Assembly: GCA_023052935.1 (NCBI GenBank)
Contig: CM041293.1
Location: forward strand, 179,662,789-179,726,788
Length of the DNA: 64,000 nt
DNA from: Piezodorus guildinii
Lineage: Eukaryota; Arthropoda; Insecta; Hemiptera; Pentatomidae
Direction of reading: 5' to 3'
Part shown: one piece after another, positions 1 through 10,793 of the stretch
Position numbering within the stretch: the first letter of the stretch is position 1
Layout: the number at the start of each line of letters is the position of its first letter
Translations under genes and position numbers: made by a program
Notes under the pieces: generated by a model
The model's database searches: none
What the model saw: the letters and a program-made list of their open reading frames with translations, nothing else
What the model was told of the DNA's origin: nothing

Positions 1-342
1 TTGAGCCATTATATAGTTTAGTTTGACCGAAAAAAACAAAACATTTAAAAAGCCACTTTCGGTTACTTCAGCACATAATTTCAACTCAACTAAAAAAGGC
101 TCATCTACATGACCATCATAAGACCTATCTGGACTTGGAGTTGAGCTTTGGGGCTCAATTAAACCATCTAATTTTTCCTCTACCCTATCCTTGCAATCCA
201 AAATCCGTCGAAAAATCCTACACTCCTTACTTTGTCACGAATAAGCTCATCCATAAAGAACTTAATGTTCCATTTGTTGCTGATTTAGCCCGAACCGAAT
301 ATGCCCTAATTACTGTGGATGTAATTAGTTGACCGTTGAGAA
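1..342. other. AT-rich flank, no gene seen
   Basis: No convincing coding region or motif. A 13-bp word, atgccctaattac, at 301-313 recurs at 612-624 just past the palindrome that follows. It could be a remnant of a target duplication, although 29 bp separate the left copy from the palindrome edge. Confidence 0.5.
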
Positions 343-612
343 TTACTGGAAGGAATTAGTCCGGGTGGCGGTCATTAAATGAAACAACTAAATAGTTTCA
401 ACTATTTTATTGTTTGCCAACGTTTCGACCCCCTTTGTGGGTCATCATCAGGGCGCATGGTGGGAGAATGGAAACTTCAGTTTCCATTCTCCCACCATGC
501 GCCCTGATGATGACCCACAAAGGGGGTCGAAACGTTGGCAAACAATAAAATAGTTGAAACTATTTAGTTGTTTCATTTAATGACCGCCACCCGGACTAAT
601 TCCTTCCAGTAA
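343..612. mobile_element. 270-bp palindromic foldback element with hammerhead-like cores
   Basis: The arms 343-476 and 479-612 are reverse complements around a 2-nt centre (477-478), so the whole element can fold into one hairpin. On the plus strand of the right arm, CTGATGA (504-510) is followed by a stem (gaccc 512-516 with gggtc 524-528) and GAAACGTT (529-536). This matches the hammerhead core CUGANGA, stem II, GAAA. Nucleotides 501-503 can pair with 537-539 as a short stem I. The left arm carries the same core on the minus strand. Short-stem hammerheads of this style are known from Penelope-like elements and related retroelements, but no Penelope ORF is seen here. The palindrome is direct observation; ribozyme activity is inference. 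Confidence 0.85.
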
Positions 613-1518
613 TGCCCTAATTACCTTTTGAACCGAATGACAAGTTTCCTAAGCATTTTAAAAGGACATGAGTATTTTAAATATAAAATTGGACGACTGA
701 TTTAAAAAAAAAAGAAACGATTAGAATACAAATATGTCAAAATATCAATCCCTAAAAAATGTCCTGGGGTACTTTTTTTTTTTTTAAATCAGCGTTTCAA
801 ATATTGATGCATAATGGACATTGAGTTTCAGAAATTTACAACTATTAAAAATTATTTTATTATTTCAAAAATGTATATATTGCTAATTGGTTTAGGCATG
901 ATTGTTTTATTTTAAGATAAGAAAAATTATGACGTGAAATTTAACGAGATTGGCAAAACAACTTATTACTAAATTACTTACCGAGTGTGTTTAACCTCTT
1001 TGGATTAAATAAGTGTTTATTAGAAAAGTCCTTATCTCCAATATCTGTAACTTATTTCGTCTGTTTTCATTTCTTTGGCATTACAATTTATGTAAGTTTC
1101 ACTTTTCACAGTGATGTGTTTATATGTTAGCTTAAACTTGAGTAAAATATTTAGTTATTAAATATTTCTATCAAATTTAGTGAATGCTGCGCCTTGTTTT
1201 CGTTTTACACTTCCATCATGAATAAAATTTACTATTATTTGTATGAGTAGTTATTTATTTTCCTTTAAATTTATCTAAACATTGCTGTTGGTATGTTACA
1301 TTTAAGTCATCATTTTTTTGAATTAGGTTTTTGTATCATTCATTGTTGAGTGTATTGATTTTTCAAGATTGTGCTTTTGTATATAATATACAATGTTCCA
1401 ATGTATCAACCAAACAAAATTCAAAAAATGAATTTCTTATTTTCAAAACCTTATTCTTGTAAAACGTTGTGTTGAGCATTAAATGTTATGTAACATGATT
1501 TGAATGAAGGATGAAAAA
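613..1518. other. AT-rich spacer
   Basis: Low-complexity AT-rich sequence with no open frame of note and no recognised repeat, apart from homopolymer T/A runs near 700-790. Confidence 0.5.
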
Positions 1519-2030
1519 GTTCGGGTGGTAGTCATTAAGTGATTACAAATAATATTTATTATGGAACCAACATTTCAATGCAAATCAGGGCATAAAAAGC
1601 AACAAGATATAGTGTTAGGGTTTGCTCAGAGAACGTAAGTTATTAATAATTAATTGTAACAAGAGATAATAAAGCAATGATTTATCCATCCATAAACAAT
1701 AGTTAATTGTTAAAATTGAAAAATTAAATATAAATGAAGATAAAGTTTCAAATGTGGTGCGTGCAATACACAACTTTCACTTTTCTTCTTTGTCAAAAAT
1801 TACATTGAGCTTTAATTATAACATTTATTTTAGATTAAATAATCTAATACCGGAAATTATCATCTACAAAAATCACTTAGTTTTATCCGCTTTTCATCAT
1901 ACTCCATTACCTTAAACAACTTTGTATATCAGATAATTTTTTTTTCTAAAATCTTTAGCTTTCTAACGGTATATTATATATCTAAATTACTATTTTTATG
2001 TTTGGAAAATAAAATTTACTCCCTTCTCTG

Positions 2031-2229
2031 CCAAAGGTCACGGGTTCAAACCTGCAGGTGGTCCTAGGATTTTTTAATGGGAGTTAAAAATCCTTAGTTA
2101 TGTTGTCCTTCGGAGGGGACGTTAAAAGGTGGTCCCGAGCCTGTGCGATGGCAGGTACTCATTAAAGATCCCTATCCTAATAAAACCTATCCGATTAGCC
2201 ACAGTAGTATAAAGTGACGTTAAATAAGT
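2031..2229 (+). mobile_element. tRNA-derived SINE, family 1, 5'-truncated
   Basis: It begins inside the tRNA-like head, keeps the B-box-like ggttcaaacc, and continues through the family body to the tail 'agtgacgttaaataag'. A 14-bp target duplication, aaataaaatttact, flanks it at 2017-2030 and 2230-2243. This confirms retroposition into repeat copy E. Confidence 0.85.
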
Positions 2230-2486
2230 AAATAAAATTTACTAAAAAAAAAAATTTTGCTTATTTTTTTCTTTAGTTGGTTATCAAATCATTTCATCTT
2301 GTTACCAATTTTTTATCAATGCAAACCACATGAAATGGTAAATTTTTACTTAATCTACAAAATTCTAGGTAATTTAGGAAAAAATTAAAAAAATCGGCAT
2401 TTAAGCTCTGTCAGACTATTTCAATGTAACCTTCATGATATTAATGGCAATTAAATTCAATATCGGTATAATCAGTTTAATAAAAA

Positions 2487-2745
2487 GGGGATCACTTGTT
2501 GCAGGGTGCACAGCCTTCTATGCCAAAGGTCATGGGCTCAAACCCGTAGGTTGTCCTAGGATTTTTTAATGGGAGTAAAATATCCTTAGTTATCCCGTTT
2601 TTAGGAGTCTGTACGATGTCAGGTACTCGTTAAAGATCTCTATCCTAATAAAACCTGGATAGGCAAAATTTAGGACTCCCGCTGAAGCATTGTCCGACTA
2701 GCCACAATAGCATAAAGTGACGTTAAAGAAATAAACAAACAAACA
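2487..2745 (+). mobile_element. tRNA-derived SINE, family 1
   Basis: It starts with ggggatcacttgttgcag, has a degenerate B box (ggctcaaaccc), and ends in the family tail followed by 'aaacaaacaaacag'. Imperfect flanking duplications of a 'cagtttaataaaa' type are visible. It lies in repeat copy E, about 260 bp after the previous SINE and in the same orientation. Confidence 0.8.
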
Positions 2746-3141
2746 GTTAATAATAAAATTGTTAAAGCCATTTTTTAGGAAATGGCAAAAAGGTGGATAA
2801 ATAATAATGGTTCGTCTATTTTAGTGAACAAAATGCTATAATATCTCAGGCCTATATGTTTCCAAAAAAAGAAATTTCAGTTTCATATAGTTTGTTGTTT
2901 TTGAGATAGATTTACTACATACACATACAAACTTTTTTTCATATGTAGGTTAGCAAAAGTAAAAATGTTAATTTAAATTCTTAGATCAAAGTAAAGATAA
3001 CTAGATGCCAATCAAAAATAATAGAGGCTATGATTAGTAAATATAAAGTAGACCATACATTAATTGATTATGTATGTTATGAAAATTAAACATTCTGATG
3101 GTTAATAATTATATTGATTTATTGACTGCCACCTGAACCAT

Positions 3142-3968
3142 CTCATACTTCATTAAAACATTTGGAGAATTGAACCAGTTATAAACAGTTATCTAAACAC
3201 TAAAATTTACAACTCTTAAGCATGTTGGGGTTCAAACTTATTTGAATACCTCTTATATCTCAACTTTATATTATTTAACCAAACCAATTAAAACACTTGT
3301 GTATTTTTATTTTGTGCTATCTAATGTAGAGAAGTGCAAGTGAAAGTTTGTGATAAGTCATTATTGTGATAGTAATCCACCATCAACTTATTTATAACTA
3401 GTGCAACCGCCACTGTTTCACACGGGTGCAATTGGAATGAGGTGTCATTTATGTTTAAAAAAATTTCTATCTGACCTATTTAGAGTTTATCGCTATCTTA
3501 GTTTTAGTTCATCATTACAAAAACTGCAATTGGCAAGAATTTTTTTTTTATTTTATAAGCTCTATTCATTATTATATTTAATCATAGACAGAAATGAAAA
3601 ACATAAACCAAAATTGTTTCAGTTTATTTGCTTTTTATTTTAAAGTGTAACATAGATAACAGAAATTTTAATTTTCTCATGTAAAGAAAACTTGATTGCT
3701 ATTTATGTTTTCAAAAACTTTGAAAATTACAAAGGTTCCTATCCTATTGGGTTTGTTACTATTTTATATTTCAAAGAAACTACTTTCAGGTTTAATTTAG
3801 TTTCCATGGGAGTCCCATTTATTTTAATGAGAAAGATGTTTTCATGAAATAATTTAAAAGGTGAAATAATTAATAATAATGTTAGTTATAAATTTATTAC
3901 AATGTACCATATATTTTAACATCTAGATTACAATTTGGTACTTAATATTGTTTCTAAAATGTTGTTTG
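3142..3968. other. AT-rich spacer
   Basis: No supported gene. The short open frame near 3400-3640 has AT-driven composition, low complexity and no recognisable domain. Confidence 0.5.
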
Positions 3969-4137
3969 TTTATTTATTTAACGTCATTTTATGCTACTAA
4001 GGCTAATCGGACGATGCTACAGTGGGAGTCCTAAATTTTGCCTATCCCGGTTTTATTAGGATAGGGATCTTTAACGAGTACCTGACATCGCACAGGCTCG
4101 GGACCACCTTTTAACCTCCCCTCTGAAGGGATTATTA
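3969..4137 (-). mobile_element. tRNA-SINE family 1, 3' half only
   Basis: Reading on the minus strand, this is the downstream half of the SINE, from the 'gattttttaat' block to the 'gtgacgttaaataaa' tail. The tRNA-like head is missing. Its body is nearly identical to the 4453-4697 copy. It abuts a 310-bp unique segment (4138-4452) that is itself duplicated at 12917-13230. Confidence 0.8.
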
Positions 4138-4452
4138 AAAAATCCCAGCCTGCAACTAATTTAGACGGGAATATATAGATAGAATTTATAAATAAAAATA
4201 ATTGTATTCGGATTTAGGTTACTTGATGTAGTGTGATGGCAGCTCAAAATTTTTGACATACCTAAAGCTACATTTAGACTTCATGAAATTCAAGTCAATT
4301 CTCCATATATAACAAAAACAAAAAAATTATGCAACAAAGGAATAGTACTTTTAATACGTGGTACATATTAATACTCACAAAAGGTAACTTATGTATGTCA
4401 AGCACAAAAAGTAAACAGCCAAAATCATCTGAGTACTTTTTCTCAGTTCATT
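4138..4452 (-). repeat. 310-bp segment duplicated, inverted, from 12917-13230
   Basis: Its reverse complement matches the sequence just 3' of the SINE at 12632-12916, including the words 'aaatgaactgagaaaaagt' and 'ttagttgcaggctg'. The SINE next to it (4453-4697) and this segment therefore form one copied block. Likely mechanisms are SINE 3' transduction or inverted segmental duplication. Confidence 0.75.
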
Positions 4453-4697
4453 TGTCACTTTATGCTACTATGGCTAATCGGACGATGCTACAGTGGGAGT
4501 CCTCAATTTTGCCTATTCCGGTTTTATTAGGATAGGGATCTTTAACGAGTACCTGACATCGCACAGGCTCGGGACCACCTTTTAACGTCCCCTCCGAAGG
4601 GATTATTAAAAAATCCTAGAACCACCTGTGGCTTTGAACCCGTGACCTTTGGCATAGGAGGCTGTTATGCTAACCACCCAGCTACAAGTGATCCCAT
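4453..4697 (-). mobile_element. tRNA-SINE family 1, near full length
   Basis: On the minus strand it begins gggatcacttgtagctgggt, an A-box-like tRNA head, followed by a B-box region and the full family body. It is the partner of the 12632-12916 copy, sharing its 3' flank. Confidence 0.85.
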
Positions 4698-5112
4698 TCT
4701 AAAATGTTGCATACTGGATGGAAGAATATGACTTGTACAATACATTGAACTATCCTAACCTCCCTCATTAACAGTAACATATGTCATAGTTTATAAGGCT
4801 TACAAAGACCTTATTTTAACTTGTACGATTAATATTGAGCTTTCAACGTTATATTATACATCTATATTACTACTCATATTTCAGGAATAATTTTTTTGAA
4901 GTCTCGGTTACAGAAAATTTATTTTCCCTCCTAAAGAAAAGCTGAATTGCAATATATTGTACTTATAAAACTTCAGGAAAGAATGCCCTTAATGATAGAA
5001 AAAAACACATCAGAATCTGTCCAGTGGTTTAGAAAGAGTTCAGGAAAACCAAGAATCGTGGTATCATTTTATATATATAGAGATAAATGTACAATAACCG
5101 TCTTTTGGTTAA

Positions 5113-5330
5113 AATCTTTACACCTACAACTCATGAATAGTAAGTTTCCCCGAGTGTTGGGTTCAGTACATATAGAGATTTGTACTGTTACCAGCCCAAC
5201 AGCTGTTCAAGGAGATGATGCCGAAGTCATGCTCAGCCATCACTTGCTTTCCTCAATTATTGTGTACCCACTTTATAGAGGCTGCCACATGAATCACAGA
5301 GCCCTGGAGGTCCACAGATGATGTTGAAGA
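5113..5330 (-). mobile_element. SINE family 2 fragment
   Basis: It contains the family-2 blocks 'cagtacatatagagatttgtactg' (in part), 'catgctcagcc' and 'gtacccactttatagaggctg'. These match the complete copy at 62196-62507. The tRNA head is missing. The open frame that crosses this stretch is incidental. Confidence 0.7.
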
Positions 5331-5489
5331 GGTCTGCGAGTTGTCGTAGGGAAATTATTTTAAAATAACCTTAATAAAAAATATTTGCAAAACCTGGACT
5401 TATTACTGGAATCACTCACGTGTTGCACAGGCAGATTAAATTGTTGTGAGATGTTACTGATTATAAAAAGGTAACTTTATATTGTATTG

Positions 5490-6395
5490 TATATTTATAA
5501 ATTTCAGTAATTCCGATACGATTCCTCCAATCTATCAAAAACCTTGGAATCACCTTTAACCAAAACCTCTCCTGCAAAAACCATATTTCTGACATCTCCC
5601 GCCGTTCCTTTATCACTTTAAAGGGATTAAATGGACTCTGTGACCTCTTTCCTCTTGTAACCCGTAAGCTTCTGATCTCCTCCCTGGCATTTCCCCACTT
5701 TGAATATTGCTGTACAGTGTGTGGGGATGTTTCTAGAGATCTTGAAGGAAAACTAAAACGGTTATTTAATTGCTTCTTTCGATTCATCTTCGGGATTTCC
5801 GTGACACCCGTATGCGGCCTTCTGATTTGTATATTGTACCCCATCAAACCTCAGCTGTCTGATCTTTCATAATCCGATCCTCTTCCATATGGAACTCTAT
5901 TCCTTCTGATATTCGTCACTCTACTACCCTTCCTATTTTCAAATCTCGTCTATTCTATTACTTTCTGTCCATTCAATTTCCAAACAATCCTGACTGATCC
6001 AGTTTCCATTAAAATATGTAAATAGAAAAAATTTATGGAAGTATTTCTTAATTTGTATTATTATTAACTAAGTAAGATGTGTATTTTATTTTTTGGTCTA
6101 GATAATGTATGGGAACATGATAATTATTTATTTATTTTATTCTTAACTCATCACTTATATTTTTTATAAATATTTTCACAGCGATTAGTGTTTGAAGTTA
6201 TATATATTGTTTTATGATATTTTTATTTTTGTCATTTGTCTTGCTTTCTTTTTTACTTATTATTATTCACTGTATAGTTCTTTTCTTTATTTTTTTAATC
6301 TTACTCGAAGGCAGTAAATCTCACATTATTGTTCTTCGTATTATTTTAAAGGGACTTGTTCCAGTATAAATAAATAAATTATTATTATTATTAAT
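5490..6395 (+). pseudogene. LINE reverse transcriptase C-terminus and 3' tail (CR1/L2-like)
   Basis: The plus-strand translation from about 5503 reads through the typical region after the RT fingers: a K-N-L-G-I-T-F motif, then an HISDI..S block, then HFEYC followed by a conserved LKRLFNC.FRFIFG run. Further on, in another frame, is a NSIPSDIR...LPIFKSRL block. Frames shift at least once near 5870. The 3' end (about 6340-6395) has 'gggacttgttccagtataaataaa' (in part) followed by an ATT repeat, a common LINE tail. It is 5'-truncated and dead. Clade assignment is tentative. Confidence 0.75.
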
Positions 6396-6654
6396 TCACT
6401 AGGTACAATGTTGCAGATTGTATTAGGTTTTTAGAGCCTGTTTCTAGCATACTCTATGTTCTGGGGTTTGTAGAATCTTCATTTCGTTTAATAGTAGGTT
6501 GAGCACTGGTAATGCTAGATTATTTGATTTACACTATACCCATACACAATTTTCGAATTTAGGGAGCTCTTGCCATTGTACTAAACTATATAACTATTAA
6601 ATGAATGATTTGATTTTTGCTGTAAATGATTTTTGGAAATGGTTTGAACCTCCC

Positions 6655-6830
6655 TTCCCATAATAAATATTTCACCCTTGAGGCAGTCTTGTGGTAGGCA
6701 CACCTAGCTTCTTGAAAGTGGGTACCATAAATATTGAAGAAAAAAAAAACAGGCAGCAGAGCATGACCTCAGCCTAATCACCATTTTTGACGGTTTGAGA
6801 AGCGTGAAGAGAGAAAAATCCCATGTAACG
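6655..6830 (+). mobile_element. SINE family 2 fragment
   Basis: A diverged piece with 'gtgggtacc' followed by 'agcatgacctcagcctaatcacc', in the plus orientation of the family. It lacks the tRNA-like head. Confidence 0.55.
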
Positions 6831-7081
6831 ATGAGAACATTTTTTTATCAAGAGAGAAAAAATTTAAGTTAATCAAGAGAATTTAGATTTTGAGTAAAAT
6901 GTTCTTATTTAATATTTTTATTAATGTTTTATGGTCTCTTTTGACTGAGTTATCTGGAGCTGTGTGTAATGTCTATATTATGATAAAGAAAGTTTCAGAA
7001 TAATAGAAATTCATAGAATATAATTATTAAGGTAGATTTCGGGCTGAATAACTTCTTCCATAAAAACTCAAATTTTTTATT

Positions 7082-7130
7082 ACATCAACATGACGTTTCG
7101 GGATCTTCTCCCATCTTCAGAAGTCTGGTT
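7082..7130 (-). ncRNA. Hammerhead-ribozyme-like core
   Basis: On the minus strand: CTGAAGA (7120-7114), a perfect 4-bp stem II (GGGA/TCCC), then GAAACGTC (7099-7092). This fits CUGANGA, stem II, GAAA, with a very short ACGU stem III and a GUC cleavage triplet. Stem I pairing beside it is poor, so it may be a relic of the family seen at 343-612 and 13681-13907. Confidence 0.5.
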
Positions 7131-7554
7131 ATACATTTAGAACTCCCAGCATTTTCACTGATACACAAATTTAACTAGGTAAATTAGTAAAAATGAAGTC
7201 ATTATATAAAAACATCAGATCTGACCAAGATTATTGCTCAGATCTTTGTCCTCAACTCTTAGAAATAGAATATATTCTGTATTCAGAGTATTTCTTGATA
7301 TTAATTAAACTTGACATTAATAATTTTTGTAAAAATTTAGCCAATTTATTACCTCCTCCAAAAAAATCTTATCTACCTTATTGTCTTGTGGAAAGGTTCC
7401 CGATCTTTTTCAGTTTGTAGCTCCTTTAATTACAGAATTTTTCTGGGTCTTAAAACTTTCTTTTTTAACAGTAAACAATTAGAAACAGATACGTATTATT
7501 TTCCTTGAGATGATATAAGAACTCTAGTTTCACCTGTCCGAGAAAATTTTTTTA

Positions 7555-7840
7555 TTGAATATTTTGTGGCGCACTTATGACGGCTCTGAATCCTGGTTCG
7601 AATACTGGCTGTTACAGAATATTATTTGTTCCGTTATTACAGCCAGGAGGCAACAAGGGTATGGAGACCCTCCTAGGTCATATCCAACCTTTATAAAGTG
7701 GGTACCCAAAAATTGAGAAAAATACCTGCTGAGCATGATCTCAGCCTAATCATCTCATTGCACGGTAGTTGGCCTAGAAACAGTACGAATTTCTACATGT
7801 ACTGAGCCCAAGATTCTTTGTAGTTTGTAGACGTATAGGT
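7555..7840 (+). mobile_element. SINE family 2 copy
   Basis: It has a B-box-like ggttcgaat at about 7592, then 'ggagaccctcctaggtcat', 'gtgggtacccaaaaat', 'gagcatgatctcagcc' and 'cagtacgaatttctacatg'. This order matches the plus orientation of the family. The first part of the tRNA-like head is eroded. Confidence 0.75.
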
Positions 7841-7931
7841 TTTTTTATTTTACCTACCTTATTAAGTTCTCCATTGTACAATGTTAAAATATTTTACAAC
7901 TTTGTTCATTATGTTTTTTGTTTTTTTCCAG

Positions 7932-7987
7932 GTACAATTAACTTTGGTGTTAACGATTTAAAATGGCTGAAGAAACTAATCCTTCTT
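7932..7987 (+). CDS. C2H2 zinc-finger gene, first coding exon
   Basis: An acceptor (gtttttttccag, ending 7931) opens the exon. The first ATG is at 7963, giving M-A-E-E-T-N-P-S, and the exon ends after one base of the next codon at a strong donor (gtaagt, 7988). The phase (1) matches exons at 11817, 12121 and 16877, so together they encode one 352-residue protein. The acceptor implies at least one upstream non-coding exon, which I could not locate. The product is a putative nuclear DNA-binding zinc-finger protein; its target is unknown. Confidence rests on the shared phase of four exons. Confidence 0.75.
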
Positions 7988-8339
7988 GTAAGTTTACTTT
8001 TTCAAATATTGTGATTTTCAATAAAGGTTTATAGATTCTTTTACAATTCTTGCTGCTTCTCGAAGTTGCCTTTAAATGATTTCATGGCAGAATATGAAGT
8101 GTTTATTTATTTGTTATTTGGGTTGGGGTCAAAAATTAAATCACACCTAAGAAGTAAACTTATTATATTTGTGTGCTGACATTTAAGTCTAAATTTTAGG
8201 CCTTCAGCACGGCTAAGAAAATACAAGATTGTTACGTGGAAAAAAAAAAAATATATATGAATCTAAGTTGAATGAATTATTTATTTAATAATAATTAAAT
8301 TTTTTTTTTAATGCCTCGAAGAGGGTTACTCAAAATATA

Positions 8340-8371
<32 letters not shown>

Positions 8372-10159
8372 GCACATGTCAATAGACTTTTGTTCTTGGA
8401 GATAAGGTGATTGTTGTGGAGAATGTTTGGTCTGTCTGGGGACTGCGAGAGAGAGGCCCCATCGTGAGTTAGAGAAAAACATTTGGCAACGAAAGATTTT
8501 TGGAGTTGTAGTGTAAATAGTAATAGTGTGGGGAGTGACACGACGGAAGAATTCTGGCGGATTTGGAAGAGGGAAGAAGGAAAGGAGGTTGTTTCCCGAG
8601 GGAGAAGGAACAAGGTGATTTATTTTGTTTAATAAACTTATAACCTGAGTGCTTTCGGTCCTGGAAGATAAAGGACAAATATGTGGTTTTTTTTTAGACC
8701 AAAACAAATTAGGATATAAGTAGTAATAAGTTTTCCTTTCTTTTTTTTTTTTTCATTTTTTGTTGTTAGTCATTTATTTTGTCTTATTATTAGAAATAAA
8801 GTTTTGCATTTTTTTTTTTGTCTAAGTAATATTTTCTTAAATATTTCCTATTTAATATTAACCTCAACAAGGTAACATTGTACAACCTTCGTCGAGTCTA
8901 ATAATGTGTTAAGGTATAGTGATGTCATATGACTCCATAGCTCATGGGATAGATAGATGTATTCAGACTGTGAGGTAACGAGTTCGTAACCACCTGATAT
9001 TTAATAACTTTTTTTTTTGTAAATTTAATTTTAATTTTTTATTTATTTTCATTAAAAATATTATTAATTTAAAGGGTTTCACTATTTACCTTATTTCTTT
9101 TTTTTTTACAAATAGCGTGGCGCTCGAAATAAATTTATTGTGGAATCCGCCCGTCTCCACTGAGTATCTGGGGCATAGTTACGGTTAGGGAATTCGTTTT
9201 TTTTTTTTTTTTAATTAAAATTAATTATTTTGGAAAATTTTAACCCTAACAAGATAACCTATAAAAAATAAAAAAATAAAATAAAAAATAAAAAAAAATA
9301 TATATATTATTATATTAACATTATGAAAATTTGATATATAATTAGCAAAATGTGGCATATATGGAGAAGTATATGCAAAATCTATTTTTCAAAATGTAAG
9401 ATTAAAATTAATGATTAGAAAACTTAGGTTGTAATTTTTACAAAAAAAACTGTCTGTTGTACAAAAGATAGTTTTGAATGGAACCCCTTTCCTCTGGATC
9501 CAGTCTATTAACGATTTAGAATTAGACATGGATAAATATTTATTTAACGTTCACAAAACATATATTAAAAATAATAAACAAATATTTGTTTATTTATTTT
9601 TATTTCATTGTGTAGGTGTTTTGTTATTTAGGTTGTAATTACCAATAACCTCGCTTGCAAACACAACTTAAATGATATATATAATTGGTGCTCCATCACA
9701 TGTAATGAGCCTTGCGGCAATCTGTAAAATATTATTAATAAAATTCTTCTATCTACCTATCTAAGTAAAAGTAACATATTTAAAATTAATGACAATGAAA
9801 TCAAAAAGTAAGATATTTTTTTTTCAATAGTATAATATTAAATTTACAACCATATAAGGGTAAGGGTAGAAACAAAAGAAGGAATATTTAACGTAATTTC
9901 TTCTAATTCTGGAAAAACCCAACTCTTCATATTTGAATGACATGTTTTTTACCATGAACCATTAGTTAAAAAAAAAAAATTAAAACAGCGATAACTTATT
10001 TAATGCCCTAATATAATTAAATGTTTACATTTTCTATGATTACCTATTCCTGTCATAAAAATTATTACAAGAAAATATATACAGGTTTCAAGAGAAAAAT
10101 TAACTTTTCAAAAGCTTGATTAGAAAATAAAATGTAGAGACCAAAAAAAAAAAAAATTA
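7988..10159. other. Intron 1, left part
   Basis: Low-complexity AT-rich intron. The long T run near 8340-8370 produces spurious minus-strand frames. A weak tRNA-like SINE head may lie near 8930-9000 (gagttcgtaacc as B box). A LINE-type tail phrase, 'gagccttgcggcaatctgtaa', with ATT repeats, is at about 9708-9745. No host coding sequence is seen. Confidence 0.45.
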
Positions 10160-10780
10160 CTCAAAATGTCTCCTTTGGCCTTGATACATGCATTTAATCT
10201 CCGTGGACAGTCCTCAATAGTAGCACGCAGAACTTATTGAGGAAAGTGCTCAACTGCTCAGACCAGAGATTGTTTGAGGCTCTGTGGCACGCCATCCTCT
10301 CCTGTTTGGACCAAAGTCCGTAATCTAGTGGGTTGAGATCAGGGCTTCCTGAGGGCCAATCTGAGACATAGATGAACACTAGAATGTTCTTTTGCAGCAA
10401 CTTCTGAGTTGACCTGGCCTTGCGAGCTGGAGCGGAATTCCTGCTGGAAAACCTTATGACTTCCAGCAAACAGAGTATCATGTAGAGGCTTGACGACAGG
10501 TTCCAAAATATCGTCCTGATTTGTTTTTCACAAAAATGGAGTGCAAAATAAAAGCAAACTCCTCACCAAACCATCACTGAGAAAGGGTGATGATATTTTT
10601 CTACTCTTCTAATGACTCCCTGTGCTTCTTTAGAGCTGTATATACACGATCATTTTGGTAATGGAATTTTTCTTGGATTGTAAAAATTTTCTCATCATTT
10701 AACTAAATGTTTTGAGAAGACTATTGGTGTAACGGCCAAGGATCACTTTGCATCTATCCACTCTGATTTCTTTTATGGAA
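10160..10780 (-). pseudogene. Tc1/mariner-like transposase C-terminal relic
   Basis: The minus-strand translation at 10480-10194 contains the catalytic-domain landmark WPSGSPDLNPLDYGLW followed by a downstream helix region (ACHRASNNL). This is diagnostic of the Tc1/mariner DDE/D domain around its third acidic residue. The rest of the catalytic domain is scrambled. A truncated LINE inserted at 10793 separates it from possible further relic sequence at 11428-11700. It is dead. Confidence 0.75.
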
Positions 10781-10793
10781 GTGGTTAGCCTTT

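Larger units (their letters stand above)
1752..2955 (+). repeat. Degenerate copy E of the 'ctggtgcgggcaacac' repeat family
   Basis: It starts with a variant of the family 5' end (ggtgcgtgcaatacacaac) and later shows the family's shared blocks: 'tttagttggttatcaa', the block around 'tcggcatttaagc', and the phrase near 2870 'gaaatttcagtttcatat'. Two SINEs interrupt it. The family 3' end is not recognisable. Better copies lie at 15153, 19100, 25143 and 26274. Confidence 0.6.
1519..3141. mobile_element. Composite bounded by inverted termini related to the 343-612 palindrome
   Basis: The left end (about 1519-1540, GTTCGGGTGGTAGTCATTAA) and the reverse complement of the right end (about 3120-3138) agree at 17 of 20 positions. 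Both resemble the ends of the palindrome arms at 343-612. The interior is not coding. It holds a degenerate copy of the 'ctggtgcgggcaacac' repeat (about 1752-2955) and two SINE insertions. It reads as an old foldback or TIR element that collected later insertions. No transposase was found. Confidence 0.5.

Noticed and set aside
135..332. 65-codon plus-strand frame
   Set aside because: Short, with no domain, no splice context and no codon signal above background.
8326..8707. Three overlapping minus-strand frames of 69-125 codons
   Set aside because: They depend on poly-T/poly-A runs (poly-Phe at one end), overlap in different phases and show no domain. They are treated as chance frames in the intron.
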